The notes under the pieces: model-generated | What the model saw: only the letters and a program-made list of their open reading frames with translations | What the model was told of the DNA's origin: nothing | Databases searched by the model: none | Assembly (NCBI RefSeq): GCF_022179185.1 | Contig: NZ_BPQJ01000017.1 | Location: 1-64,000 of the forward strand | Direction: 5' to 3' | DNA length: 64,000 bases | DNA from: Methylobacterium frigidaeris | GTDB lineage: Bacteria; Pseudomonadota; Alphaproteobacteria; Rhizobiales; Beijerinckiaceae | Translations under genes and position numbers: made by a program | Shown: positions 8,595 through 18,347 of the stretch, piece by piece | Layout of the letters: each line of letters starts with the position of its first letter | Numbering within the stretch: position 1 is the first letter of the stretch

Positions 8595-10036
8595 CGGTAG
8601 CAGACCGCCTTGGCCGCCTCGATCACCTCGGCGACATTCGGCAGGGCGAGTTTTTCCAGGTTCGCCGCGTAGGGCATCGGCACGTCCTTGCCGGTGATGC
8701 GCAGGACCGGAGCGTCGAGGTAGTCGAAGGCGTCGACCATCAGCCGCGCGGCGATCTCGGCGCCGACGCCGGATTGCGGAAAACCCTCCTCGACGGTGAC
8801 GCAGCGGCCGGTCTTCTTCACCGACGCCACCACCGTCTCGGAATCCATCGGCCGGATCGTGCGCAGGTCGATCACCTCGGCGTCGATCCCGGCCTCGGCG
8901 AGCTCGTGGGCGGCCTTGAGGGCGTAGGTCATGCCGATGCCGAACGAGACGATCGTCACATCCTTGCCCTCGCGGTGGACCTTGGCCTTGCCGATCGGCA
9001 CCGTGAAGTCGTCGAGCTTCGGCACCGGGAAGGACTGGCCGTACAGGATCTCGTTCTCGAGGAAGACCACCGGGTTCGGGTCGCGGATGGCGCTCTTCAG
9101 GAGGCCCTTCGCGTCGGAGGCGGTGTAGGGCATCACGACCTTGAGGCCCGGCACGTTGGAGTACCAGGCGGCGTAGTCGTGGCTGTGCTGGGCCGCGACG
9201 CGGGCCGCCGCGCCGTTGGGGCCGCGGAACACGATCGGGCAGCCGAGCTGGCCACCGGACATGTACAGGGTCTTGGCCGCCGAGTTGATAATCTGATCAA
9301 TCGCCTGCATGGCGAAGTTGAAGGTCATGAACTCGACGATGGGCTTGAGCCCCGTGAACGCCGCGCCGACGCCGACGCCGGCGAAGCCGTGCTCGGTGAT
9401 CGGGGTGTCGACGACGCGCTTAGGCCCGAATTCCTGCAGCAACCCTTGCGTGATCTTGTAGGCGCCCTGGTACTCGGCGACCTCCTCGCCCATCACGAAC
9501 ACGTTGTCGTCCCGGCGCATCTCCTCCGCCATCGCGTCGCGTAGGGCCTCGCGGACGGTCTGGGTCACCATCTCGGTGCCCTCGGGGATCTCCGCCATCG
9601 CCCGGTCGTCGCTGCGGTTGGTGATCACCGCGGGAGAAGCGGGCTTCTCGACCGGCTTGTCGTCACCGGTCTTGGCGGCGGGGGCGGGGCGCTCGGCCTG
9701 GCCCTCGGCCTGCATGTCGGGGGCGGGGGCCTTCTGGGCCTCACCCTTGCCGTTCGGCTTGGAGCCGCCGGCCTGGACGCCCTTCGGGTCCTCGCCCTCC
9801 TCGGCGAGCACCGCGATGGGAGTGTTGACCGCGACGTTGTCGGTGCCGTCGGCGACCAGGATCTTGGCGAGCACGCCCTCGTCGACCGCCTCGACCTCCA
9901 TGGTCGCCTTGTCGGTCTCGATCTCGGCCAGGATGTCGCCGGCCTTGACCGGGTCGCCCTCCTTCTTGAGCCACTTCGCGAGCTTGCCCTGCTCCATCGT
10001 GGGCGAGAGGGCGGGCATCAGGATGTCGGTCGGCAT
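8591..10036 (-). CDS. pdhB: Pyruvate dehydrogenase E1 component subunit beta with lipoyl domain
   Basis: The beta subunit forms the E1 active site with PdhA and decarboxylates pyruvate using thiamine diphosphate. The protein is 481 residues. An N-terminal lipoyl domain (lysine in ETDKATMEVE, Lys43) is followed by an Ala/Pro-rich linker to about residue 150, and then the transketolase-type beta domain with GEEVAEYQGAYK and the C-terminal transketolase fold. A lipoyl domain fused to E1 beta is characteristic of alphaproteobacteria. The start at 10036 is chosen because the lipoyl domain begins there; upstream residues in this frame overlap pdhA. It follows pdhA by 104 bp. Confidence 0.96.
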   Translation of the reverse strand: MPTDILMPALSPTMEQGKLAKWLKKEGDPVKAGDILAEIETDKATMEVEAVDEGVLAKILVADGTDNVAVNTPIAVLAEEGEDPKGVQAGGSKPNGKGEAQKAPAPDMQAEGQAERPAPAAKTGDDKPVEKPASPAVITNRSDDRAMAEIPEGTEMVTQTVREALRDAMAEEMRRDDNVFVMGEEVAEYQGAYKITQGLLQEFGPKRVVDTPITEHGFAGVGVGAAFTGLKPIVEFMTFNFAMQAIDQIINSAAKTLYMSGGQLGCPIVFRGPNGAAARVAAQHSHDYAAWYSNVPGLKVVMPYTASDAKGLLKSAIRDPNPVVFLENEILYGQSFPVPKLDDFTVPIGKAKVHREGKDVTIVSFGIGMTYALKAAHELAEAGIDAEVIDLRTIRPMDSETVVASVKKTGRCVTVEEGFPQSGVGAEIAARLMVDAFDYLDAPVLRITGKDVPMPYAANLEKLALPNVAEVIEAAKAVCYR

Positions 10037-10140
10037 GGGGGACTCTGTCGATCCGGGAGAGGGGCGCGCCGGGTCGGGCGCCGGCCAGGGGCGAAGCCGT
10101 CCGCGCCGCCGCGGACAGCCGGGGGAGCCAGAGCAGCGCG

Positions 10141-11190
10141 CTAGAGCAGGATGTCGGTCCAGAGCTCGGAGGGATCCGGCTCGGGGTCGCTGGTGGCGAA
10201 GTCCGCCGATTCGTTCACGATCTCCCGCACCTTGGCGTCGACCGCCTTGATCTCGTCCTCCGGCACCTTGTGGGGCCCGAGCAGGCGCTTGCGGACCTGC
10301 TCGATCGGGTCGGATTCCTCGCGCATGCGGGCGACCTCGTCCTTGGTCCGGTACTTGGCCGGGTCGGACATCGAGTGGCCGCGGTAGCGGTAGGTCTGCA
10401 TCTCGAGGATGTAGGGACCCTCGCCGTCGCGGGCATGGGCGATGGCGCGGGTCGCCGCCTCGCGCACGGCGCGCACGTCCATGCCGTCGACCTGCTCGCC
10501 CGGGATGCCGAAGGAGACGCCGCGCTTCGAGAAGTCGGTCTGGGCCGAGGCCCGCGAGACCGAGGTGCCCATGGCGTAGCGGTTGTTCTCGATCACGTAG
10601 ACCACGGGCAGCTTCCACAGCTGCGCCATGTTGAAGCTCTCGTAGACCTGGCCCTGGTTGGCCGCGCCGTCGCCCATGTAGGTCAGGCTGACCGCGCCGT
10701 CGCCGCGGTACTTGTTGGCGAAGCCGATGCCGGTGCCGAGCGAGACCTGCGCCCCGACGATGCCGTGGCCGCCATAAAAGTTCTTCTCGCGGGAGAACAT
10801 GTGCATCGAGCCGCCCTTGCCGCGGGAATAGCCTCCCTTGCGGCCGGTCAGCTCGGCCATCACGCCCTTCGGCTCCATGCCGCAGGCCAGCATGTGGCCG
10901 TGGTCGCGGTAGCCGGTGATGACCTGGTCGCCGTCCTTCGAGGCCATCTGGACCCCGATCACCACCGCTTCCTGGCCGATATAGAGGTGGCAGAAGCCGC
11001 CGATCAGGCCCATGCCGTAGAGCTGGCCGGCCTTCTCCTCGAAGCGGCGGATCAGCAGCATCTCGCGATAGGCGTGCAGGTCCTCGTCCCGGCTGAAGGC
11101 CGGCACGTTCGAGGCCGAGGGCGGCGGGGCCGCCTTCTCGCGGGTCTTGTCGCTCCCGCGGCGCGCCTCTTTCGCGGCATCCATCGGCAC
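10141..11190 (-). CDS. pdhA: Pyruvate dehydrogenase E1 component subunit alpha
   Basis: PdhA is the thiamine diphosphate-binding subunit of E1, which feeds pyruvate carbon into acetyl-CoA. The 349 residues show the family features: LIRRFEEKAGQLYGMGLIGG near the N-terminus, the ThDP motif beginning GDGAANQGQ and ending near ENNRYAMGT, and the loop YRGHSMSDPAKYRT. The first 40 residues are a charged low-complexity extension. The gene follows ftsB by 100 bp, and a promoter for the pdh genes may lie in that gap. It leads a run of pdhA, pdhB, DUF5076, Uma2, pdhC and lpd on the minus strand. Confidence 0.96.
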   Translation of the reverse strand: MPMDAAKEARRGSDKTREKAAPPPSASNVPAFSRDEDLHAYREMLLIRRFEEKAGQLYGMGLIGGFCHLYIGQEAVVIGVQMASKDGDQVITGYRDHGHMLACGMEPKGVMAELTGRKGGYSRGKGGSMHMFSREKNFYGGHGIVGAQVSLGTGIGFANKYRGDGAVSLTYMGDGAANQGQVYESFNMAQLWKLPVVYVIENNRYAMGTSVSRASAQTDFSKRGVSFGIPGEQVDGMDVRAVREAATRAIAHARDGEGPYILEMQTYRYRGHSMSDPAKYRTKDEVARMREESDPIEQVRKRLLGPHKVPEDEIKAVDAKVREIVNESADFATSDPEPDPSELWTDILL

Positions 11191-11290
11191 CCTCCCGGCT
11201 GCTACCTTTGTGGGAGAGTTCTTAGGGCAGGACGTCGCGCAAATCGAGCGGTTCGGGACGGAAAGCCGCTGCCTCGGCAGCCTTCAGGCC

Positions 11291-11602
11291 TCAAGGGTTG
11301 ATGATGACGACGTCGTTGGGGTGGACGCGGCCGAGAACCACCCGGGCCCGCTCCTCCAGGAGGTCGCGGTCGATCTGGTCGCTGCGCAGGAGGGCCACGC
11401 GCCGCTCCCACTCGGCCCGGTCGGCCTTGGTGGCGTCGAGCTCCTGCTGCAGGTTGTAGGCCTGGATCTTCAGGGCCCGCTTGGCCTCGAGGCCGCGGCT
11501 TCCGCTCTCGGCCTCGTGCAGGAAGTAGCCGACCACGAGGATCGACACGGCGTAGAGGCCGAGCGGCAACAGGACGGCACGGGCGCGACGACGGACTACC
11601 AT
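11291..11602 (-). CDS. ftsB: FtsB/DivIC-type septum formation initiator protein
   Basis: This is a 103-residue bitopic protein. A short basic cytoplasmic tail (MVVRRRARA) leads into one transmembrane helix at about residues 9-27. A periplasmic coiled coil with heptad-like Leu spacing and a C-terminal segment ending in HPNDVVIINP follow. This is the layout of FtsB, the divisome protein that works with FtsL and FtsQ. In related genomes ftsB commonly lies between eno and pdhA. Here the order is kept, but an AraC regulator and an EamA transporter separate it from eno. The stop of the AraC gene is 43 bp upstream. Confidence 0.85.
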   Translation of the reverse strand: MVVRRRARAVLLPLGLYAVSILVVGYFLHEAESGSRGLEAKRALKIQAYNLQQELDATKADRAEWERRVALLRSDQIDRDLLEERARVVLGRVHPNDVVIINP

Positions 11603-11645
11603 GCGGGAGAGGATGGGGCGGGAGGGTTAAGGAAGGCTCAAAGCC

Positions 11646-12512
11646 TCACGCGGCACCCCGCCACGCCGCCGGCGTGAGGCCGGTCGCCTGGGCGAAGCGG
11701 CGGGTGAAGTGGCTCTGCGAGGCGAAGCCGCAGGTCAGCGCGATCTCGGCAAGGCTCGCGCGTCCTTCCACCAGCAGGTCCTTGGCGCGGGCAATCCGCC
11801 GCTCGGTCACGTAGCGGTGCGGCGCCAGGCCGAAGCTGGCCTTGAACATCTTGGCGAAGTGGAAGGTGCTGAGGCCCGCCTCCTCCGCCAGCACCTCGAG
11901 GGTCAGGGCCTCGCCGAGCCGTGCCTCGATCAGCTCCGCGATCCGGCGTCGGACCGACGGCGACAGGCCGCCCTTCACCGCCCGCGTTCCGCCCGAACCG
12001 GCATGGCGCCGCAGGAGGGCGTGGAGCAGGAGGTGGCAGGCGGCACCGAGCGCCATCCGGTCGGCGCCCGCCGCCCAGTCGAGGGGCAGCACGGCGCCGC
12101 GCATCAGCATCGCGGTGGCGGGGTCCTCCGCGAAGGTCAGCTCGCGCAGCGAGACGGTGCGCGGATCGACGTCGAGGGCACTCACCGCCTGGTAGGCCAG
12201 GGTCTCCGGCGCGACGTAGAGGTGAACCATCCGCAAGGGACCGCCGATCAGCCACCGGCTTTCATGGCCGGCGGGCAGAAGGCAGAGCTTGTCCGGCCCG
12301 CCGCCCGACACGGCGCCGTCCTCGCGCACCACGCCCTCGCCGCCCTCGAGGTAGAGGCTCAGGGTATGGTGGTCCGGGCGGTCGTAGCGGGCGCGGTTGT
12401 CGCGGTTCCGCCACTCGGCCAGCGACAGCCCGCGCCCGATCTCGGCGCTGCGCAGGAGCGCCGCGCCGGTGCGGGTGAGGGCGTCGCGGACGTCGGGATT
12501 CGGCTCGGTCAC
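11646..12512 (-). CDS. AraC-family transcriptional regulator
   Basis: The C-terminal 100 residues carry the double helix-turn-helix of AraC regulators. EARLGEALTLEVLAEEAGLS and FHFAKMFKASFGLAPHRYV form the first part, and IALTCGFASQSHFTRRF is the second recognition region. The N-terminal half resembles a cupin-like ligand-binding domain (LPAGHESRWLIGG). The GTG at 12512 gives 288 residues; the frame stays open to a TTG at 12623, adding a tail with in-frame PPPGAD repeats. No start has a good ribosome-binding site. It is divergent from the EamA transporter gene at 12766, so regulation of that transporter is a reasonable inference. Confidence 0.88.
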   Translation of the reverse strand: MTEPNPDVRDALTRTGAALLRSAEIGRGLSLAEWRNRDNRARYDRPDHHTLSLYLEGGEGVVREDGAVSGGGPDKLCLLPAGHESRWLIGGPLRMVHLYVAPETLAYQAVSALDVDPRTVSLRELTFAEDPATAMLMRGAVLPLDWAAGADRMALGAACHLLLHALLRRHAGSGGTRAVKGGLSPSVRRRIAELIEARLGEALTLEVLAEEAGLSTFHFAKMFKASFGLAPHRYVTERRIARAKDLLVEGRASLAEIALTCGFASQSHFTRRFAQATGLTPAAWRGAA

Positions 12513-12528
12513 GGTCTCGCGCCAGGAA

Positions 12529-12572
12529 TCTGCGCCAGGAGGAGGATCTGCGCCAGGAGGAGGATCTGCGCC
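12529..12572. repeat. 18-bp tandem repeat, about 2.4 copies
   Basis: The 18-bp unit TCTGCGCCAGGAGGAGGA occurs at 12529-12546 and 12547-12564 and begins again at 12565. It lies in the spacer between the divergent AraC and EamA genes. If the longer AraC start is used, it lies inside its N-terminal tail and encodes repeated PPPGAD. Unit length is a multiple of three, so copy changes would not shift the frame. Confidence 0.7.
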
Positions 12573-12765
12573 GGGGGAGGCAGTCGCGACACGACCGTAG
12601 GCGTGGCTCGGCGCTTCCGGCAACGGGTCGAGGCCGTGACGGCGCGAACAGCCCCGAGAAAAGCCCCAAGAATGGACAACACCGCCACCGGAACAGGGAA
12701 GCCGGCGGGGACAGGACCGCCTATCCGGGACTCTCGATCCAGCCCGCCCGGGAACCCGAAAAGCC

Positions 12766-13683
12766 GTGACCGCCTTCCTCTACGCCCTGACCGTGCTCAT
12801 CTGGGGCACGACCTGGATCGCCATCAAGCACCAGCTCGGCCTCGTCGCCTTCGAGGCGTCGATCGCCTACCGCTTCGCACTCGCCGGCGCCGTCCTGGTC
12901 TGCGCGCTCGGGCTCGCCGGGCGGCTCAAGCCGATCCCGTGGCGGCACCAGCCCTTCGTGCTCCTGCAGGCACTCTGCCTGTTCTCCTGCAACTTCGCCT
13001 GCTTCTACCTGGCGACGCGCTCGGTCCCGAGCGGGATCGTGTCGGTGGTGTTCTCGGCCGCCACGATCTTCAACGTCGCCAATGCCTACCTGTTTCACCG
13101 CCGCCGGCCGGCGCCGCGGGTGCTGGCCGGAGCGGTGATCGGCCTCCTCGGCATCGCCTGCCTGTTCCGGGACACGCTCCTGGGCACCGCGCTCAACCAG
13201 GACACGGCCCTGGGCCTCGGCCTCGCCTTGCTCGGCACCTGGTTCTTCTCGGCCGGCAACCTCGTCTCGGCCCGCAACCAGCGCCACGGTCTGCCGGTCG
13301 CCACGGTGAACGCCTACGGGATGCTCTATGGCGCCGCCCTGGTGGCGGCGGTCGCGCTCTTGCGCGGGGTCCCGTTCGGCTTCGATCCGTCGCCTCCTTA
13401 CGTCGGCGCGCTCCTCTACCTGGCGATCCCCGGCTCGGTGATCGGCTTCACCGCCTACCTGACGGTGGTGCACCGGATCGGCCCCGAGAAGGCCGCCTAC
13501 ATGACCGTGCTGTTCCCGGTCGTGGCGCTCACGATCTCGGTCTTCGCCGAGGGCTACCGGGTGACGCCGCTCGCCGCCCTCGGCTTCGCCCTGGTGCTCG
13601 CCGGCAACGTCGTGGTGTTCGCGCCTGTACGGGCCCTGCGCGCCCAACGAAAAGGCCGCCCGGAGGCGGCCTGCAAAGCGTGA
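12766..13683 (+). CDS. EamA/DMT-family transporter
   Basis: This 305-residue membrane protein has about ten hydrophobic helices arranged as two EamA halves of five each. The first helix contains VLIWGTTWIAIKHQLG, the typical DMT-family entry, and the second half repeats the pattern near LALLGTWFFSAGNLVSARNQ. Members usually export metabolites or amino acids; the substrate here is unknown. The start is the GTG at 12766. The gene is divergent from the AraC regulator and convergent with eno, whose terminator overlaps its last codons. The charged C-terminal tail (RAQRKGRPEAACKA) is encoded by that terminator. Confidence 0.9.
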   Translation: MTAFLYALTVLIWGTTWIAIKHQLGLVAFEASIAYRFALAGAVLVCALGLAGRLKPIPWRHQPFVLLQALCLFSCNFACFYLATRSVPSGIVSVVFSAATIFNVANAYLFHRRRPAPRVLAGAVIGLLGIACLFRDTLLGTALNQDTALGLGLALLGTWFFSAGNLVSARNQRHGLPVATVNAYGMLYGAALVAAVALLRGVPFGFDPSPPYVGALLYLAIPGSVIGFTAYLTVVHRIGPEKAAYMTVLFPVVALTISVFAEGYRVTPLAALGFALVLAGNVVVFAPVRALRAQRKGRPEAACKA

Positions 13684-13720
13684 TGTCGTCGTGAGCGGGG
13701 AGGGGCGCCCAAGCCCCTCC
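13649..13720 (-). terminator. Terminator hairpins of eno, overlapping the EamA 3' end
   Basis: Read on the minus strand, AGGCCGCC, TCCG, GGCGGCCT followed by TTTCG forms an intrinsic terminator at 13649-13672, inside the last codons of the EamA gene. A second hairpin, GGAGGGGC and GCCCCTCC, lies closer to the eno stop at 13699-13720. Together they should end eno transcription and separate the convergent genes. Confidence 0.7.
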
Positions 13721-13730
13721 ACCGGGACGA

Positions 13731-15011
<1,281 letters not shown>

Positions 15012-15192
15012 GAGAGGATCTCTCGGGCAGGCTTCGAGCGTTCGCGCGGCTTATCGGCCAAGATGCCGCCTGCGGCAAGCCGTCCAAGGGTGGGTACTGG
15101 GGAAGAGCGTCGAGGTTGGGAGAGGGCGCCCGGGATCGTCCTGCGCGGGGCGGGCGGTTTCGCGAGGGTCCACGCGGGTCTATAGGGCGGGA

Positions 15193-15657
15193 ATGACCCA
15201 AGACATCACTGAACACGCCCGACAGCTCGGGCAGCCCACCGCCCAGCCGCGCTCGCCGGACGAGGCCCAGCTCGACCGGGTGCCGAACCCGCACCCGGAC
15301 ACCGATTACTGCGCCCGCTTCACCGCGCCGGAATTCACCTCGCTCTGCCCGGTCACCGGCCAGCCCGACTTCGCCATCCTGGTAATCGACTACGTGCCGG
15401 ATCGGTGGCTCGTCGAGTCGAAGTCGCTGAAGCTCTACCTGCACAGCTTCCGCGATCACGGCGCCTTCCACGAGGACTGCACCGTCGGCATCGGCCGTCG
15501 ACTGACGACGCTGCTCGAGCCGCGGTATCTCCGCATCGGCGGCTACTGGTACCCCCGCGGCGGCATCCCGATCGACGTGTTCTGGCAGACCGGCACGCCG
15601 CCGGCCTCGGTCTGGCTGCCCGACCAGGGTGTGCCGCCCTACCGGGCGCGCGGCTGA
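15193..15657 (+). CDS. queF: NADPH-dependent 7-cyano-7-deazaguanine reductase (QueF)
   Basis: QueF reduces preQ0 to preQ1 in queuosine biosynthesis for tRNA modification. The 154-residue protein is of the short unimodular type. It has FTSLCPVTGQPDFA, which contains the active-site Cys, and then the motif ESKSLKLYLHSFRDHGAFHE that binds NADPH and substrate. The ATG at 15193 follows GGGCGGGA. It is divergent from eno, and its 3' end faces a glycine-rich protein gene across a strong hairpin. No queuosine partner gene is adjacent. The tRNA-Asn (GTT) in this window is a typical queuosine substrate. Confidence 0.97.
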   Translation: MTQDITEHARQLGQPTAQPRSPDEAQLDRVPNPHPDTDYCARFTAPEFTSLCPVTGQPDFAILVIDYVPDRWLVESKSLKLYLHSFRDHGAFHEDCTVGIGRRLTTLLEPRYLRIGGYWYPRGGIPIDVFWQTGTPPASVWLPDQGVPPYRARG

Positions 15658-15665
15658 CAACGCAA

Positions 15666-15697
15666 GAAGGGCGGCCGGGTCACCCCGGCCGCCCTTC
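15666..15697 (+). terminator. 14-bp hairpin after queF
   Basis: GAAGGGCGGCCGGG at 15666-15679 pairs perfectly with CCCGGCCGCCCTTC at 15684-15697 across a four-base loop. It lies between the convergent queF and glycine-rich protein genes and can act in both directions. There is no long T run, so it may be a weak or bidirectional terminator. Confidence 0.7.
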
Positions 15698-15721
15698 TCC
15701 GTGACGAATTTTCTTCAGGCC

Positions 15722-16048
15722 TCAGTAGCCATACCCGTAGGCCGGGGCCGGAGCGCCGTAATAGCCGTAGCCGTTGCGGCGAGCCGCATCGGCCGCGGCT
15801 GCGGCGCCGATCGCACCGACCGCCGCACCCGCGATGCCGAGGCCGACGGCGGCGCCCGGCGAGATGCCGCGGCGGCGCGCACCGTAGGCGTAGGGCCGGC
15901 CGGCATAGCCGCGGCCATAGCCATGCCCGTACCCCCCATGGCCGTAGCCGTGACCGCGCCAACCCTGGGCCTGCGCCGGCGAGGGCGCGACAGTGGACAT
16001 GGCACCAAGGGCGACGGCGAGGGCCGGAATGATCGCCAGCTTGCGCAT
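15722..16048 (-). CDS. Small exported glycine/tyrosine-rich protein
   Basis: This 108-residue protein starts with a clear signal peptide (MRKLAIIPALAVALGAMS, with a likely cleavage after AQA). A Gly-His-Tyr-rich stretch (GHGYGHGGYGHGYGRGY) follows, then an Ala/Gly hydrophobic segment like a glycine-zipper helix (AVGLGIAGAAVGAIGAAAA), and a Tyr/Gly-rich end. It is probably in the periplasm or outer membrane. AGGAG seven bases before the ATG at 16048 decides the start. Proteins of this make-up are common in Methylobacterium, and their function is not known. Confidence 0.8.
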   Translation of the reverse strand: MRKLAIIPALAVALGAMSTVAPSPAQAQGWRGHGYGHGGYGHGYGRGYAGRPYAYGARRRGISPGAAVGLGIAGAAVGAIGAAAAADAARRNGYGYYGAPAPAYGYGY

Positions 16049-16264
16049 CGTTGATCTCCTGCTTTCGTTCAAGCCATATGACCCGGATAACGACCTCGGC
16101 CGGGAAGAGTTCCCGCAATCGTTCCGCCGGGTCAGCCCGTCCGGCTCGCGCGGGATCATGAACCCGGCAGCCGCGACGGCGCGGCGTGACTGGCACTGAT
16201 CCTCGCGCCCGGCACCTGAATTCCAGCTGAACTTGTCGCCCTGCCGGATCGTCAGCCGGGATCG

Positions 16265-17452
16265 TCAGCCAGCGCGGGCCAAGCGCCGCGCGGTGACGAG
16301 CCCAAGGACCAGGATCGCGGCGGCGCAGAGAGCCAGCGCCGGCAGCTGGCCGAGGGCTTCGAGCCCGAAGCCCATCACCGCGACGCCGAGAGCCTGGCCG
16401 CAGAAGAACGAGAAGGCGTGGAGCGCCACCGCCGAGGCCCGGGCCTCCGGCGCCACCTCGGTCACCTGCACCTGGAAGGTGTTGTGCAGCATGTAGAAGC
16501 CGAGGCCGAGCGCCACGAGCGCCGCCGCGTCGGCCTGCCACGAGCCGGCAAGGCCGACGACCATCAGCGCACCGCCCGAGACCGCGCCGCCCGCCATCAG
16601 CATCCGGGTCTGGCCGAGGAAGCGCAGCAGCAGCCCGACGGTGAGGGAATAGGCGAGCCCCCCGGCGGCGAAGCCCGCCAGCACCAGCCCGGCCTCCTTG
16701 GGCCCACCCTCGCCGCGCGCCTCGATCAGGTGGGCGAGGTGGGGGAAGATGCCGAACACCGCGATCGCCTCGACGAAGACGGCGCAAAACAGCACCCGGG
16801 CGCGGGGGTTGCGCAGGATGGTGCGGTAGCGCGCCAGCGCCGGCGCGAGGGCGAAGCGGCCGCCCGCGGCGCGCAGGCGCCGGGCGAAGCCGAGGGCGAC
16901 GCCCGCGAGCCCGACCGCCCCGACGCCGGCGGCGAGCCAGAACACCCCGCGCCAGCCGATCGCGCCCTCGATCAGCCCGGCCACGGTGGAGCCGGAGAGC
17001 TGGCCGAGGATCACCGCGACGAGGAAGCGGCCGATCGCGACCTGGCGCCGCTCCATCGGGATGCGGTCGCCCATCATGGCGAGCGAGAGCGGGATCACCC
17101 CGCCGGCCGCCGCGCCCGCGACCATGCGCAGGCCGAACAGCGTGCCGATGTCGCCGGTGAACGCGCAGGCCGCCAGCGCCAGGGTCAGCACGAACAGGCA
17201 GGCCACCACCACCCGCTCCTTGCCGAGCGCGTCGCCGACCGGCCCGAGCACCGGCTGGATCAGCGCGTAGGGTAGCGCGAAGGCGGTGGAGAGGAGTGCC
17301 ACGGTGGCGGGCGGGCTCGCGAGGTCGCGGGCGAGCACGCCGACCAGCGGCTCGACCACCCGTCCGGCGAAGGTGCTGGCGAAGCCCCCGGCGGCCAGGA
17401 CCGCGATCAGGCGGGAGGGCGACTCGTGCTGCGATGTCTGCGCGGCCTGCAT
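16265..17452 (-). CDS. MFS transporter
   Basis: This 395-residue protein has about twelve hydrophobic helices in two sets of six. A loop with GPVGDALGKERVV lies between helices 2 and 3, which matches MFS motif A. It is most like the drug-proton antiporter or sugar-efflux type of MFS protein, but the substrate cannot be read from sequence. It begins 13 bp after the kdsA stop on the same strand, so the two are probably one transcription unit. A functional link to KDO synthesis is not implied. The first 15 residues are polar and precede helix 1. Confidence 0.9.
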   Translation of the reverse strand: MQAAQTSQHESPSRLIAVLAAGGFASTFAGRVVEPLVGVLARDLASPPATVALLSTAFALPYALIQPVLGPVGDALGKERVVVACLFVLTLALAACAFTGDIGTLFGLRMVAGAAAGGVIPLSLAMMGDRIPMERRQVAIGRFLVAVILGQLSGSTVAGLIEGAIGWRGVFWLAAGVGAVGLAGVALGFARRLRAAGGRFALAPALARYRTILRNPRARVLFCAVFVEAIAVFGIFPHLAHLIEARGEGGPKEAGLVLAGFAAGGLAYSLTVGLLLRFLGQTRMLMAGGAVSGGALMVVGLAGSWQADAAALVALGLGFYMLHNTFQVQVTEVAPEARASAVALHAFSFFCGQALGVAVMGFGLEALGQLPALALCAAAILVLGLVTARRLARAG

Positions 17453-17465
17453 CGCCGCCGCCCCG

Positions 17466-18347
17466 TCAGCCGCCGGCCCTTTCCACGGATCTCGCCTTGG
17501 CGAGACGGTCGAAGGCCTGCAGTTCGGCGAGCAGGGCCGGCATCTGGCGCAAGGGCACCATGTTGGGCCCGTCGGAAGGCGCCCGGTCGGGATCGGGATG
17601 GGTCTCGATGAACACGCCCGCGACCCCCACCGCCACCGCGGCGCGGGCGAGCACCGGCACGAATTCGCGCTGGCCGCCGGAGGTGGCGCCCTGGCCGCCG
17701 GGCTGCTGCACCGAGTGGGTGGCGTCGAACACCACCGGCAGGCCGCCGCTCACCTGCGCCATGATCGGCAGGGCGCGCATGTCCGACACGAGCGTGTTGT
17801 AGCCGAAGGAGGCGCCGCGCTCGGTGAGGAGCACGTTGGGATTGCCGGCTCCGGTGATCTTGGCCGCCACGTGGGCCATGTCCCAGGGGGCGAGGAACTG
17901 CCCCTTCTTGACGTTGACCACCCGGCCGGTGGCGGCGGCCGCCAGCAGCAGGTCGGTCTGCCGGCACAGGAAGGCCGGGATCTGCAGCACGTCGACGGCC
18001 TCCGCGGCCGCGGCGCAGTGGCCGGCCTCGTGCACGTCGGTGACGACCGGCAGGCCCAGCGTCTCGCGGATCTCGGCGAAGATCGGCAGCGCCTGGGGCA
18101 GGCCGATGCCGCGGCTCGACCCGGCCGAGGTGCGGTTGGCCTTGTCGAACGAGGACTTGAAGACGAGTCCGATGCCGAGGGAGGCCGTCATCTCCTTGAG
18201 GGCGGCGGCGACCTCGAGGGCGTGGCCGCGGCTCTCCAGGGCGCAGGGGCCGGCGATCAGGCTCAGCGGCAGGTGGTTGCCGAAGCGGACGGAGCCGGCC
18301 GCGACGGCGACGGGCGAGGGGGCGGTCGTGGAGGTTTGGGTCGGCAT
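17466..18347 (-). CDS. kdsA: 3-deoxy-8-phosphooctulonate synthase (KDO-8-P synthase)
   Basis: KdsA condenses phosphoenolpyruvate with arabinose 5-phosphate to form KDO-8-phosphate, a precursor of the lipopolysaccharide inner core. The 293 residues contain SLIAGPCALESRGHALE, FKSSFDKANRTS, VVTDVHEAGHCAAAAE and LQIPAFLCRQTDLL, all characteristic of the DAHP/KDO synthase barrel. TERGASFGYNTLVSDMRAL and DATHSVQQPGGQG follow. The ATG at 18347 fits the usual N-terminus; a longer open frame upstream shows no homologous sequence. MFS follows by 13 bp. Its phosphoenolpyruvate comes from enolase, encoded nearby. Confidence 0.97.
   Translation of the reverse strand: MPTQTSTTAPSPVAVAAGSVRFGNHLPLSLIAGPCALESRGHALEVAAALKEMTASLGIGLVFKSSFDKANRTSAGSSRGIGLPQALPIFAEIRETLGLPVVTDVHEAGHCAAAAEAVDVLQIPAFLCRQTDLLLAAAATGRVVNVKKGQFLAPWDMAHVAAKITGAGNPNVLLTERGASFGYNTLVSDMRALPIMAQVSGGLPVVFDATHSVQQPGGQGATSGGQREFVPVLARAAVAVGVAGVFIETHPDPDRAPSDGPNMVPLRQMPALLAELQAFDRLAKARSVERAGG

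Noticed and set aside
8591..10618. PdhB with a 190-residue N-terminal extension
   Set aside because: The extension is an out-of-frame reading of pdhA; the lipoyl domain begins at 10036.
12529..12572. Possible CRISPR-like repeat
   Set aside because: Units are contiguous 18-bp tandem repeats without spacers; no cas gene is present.
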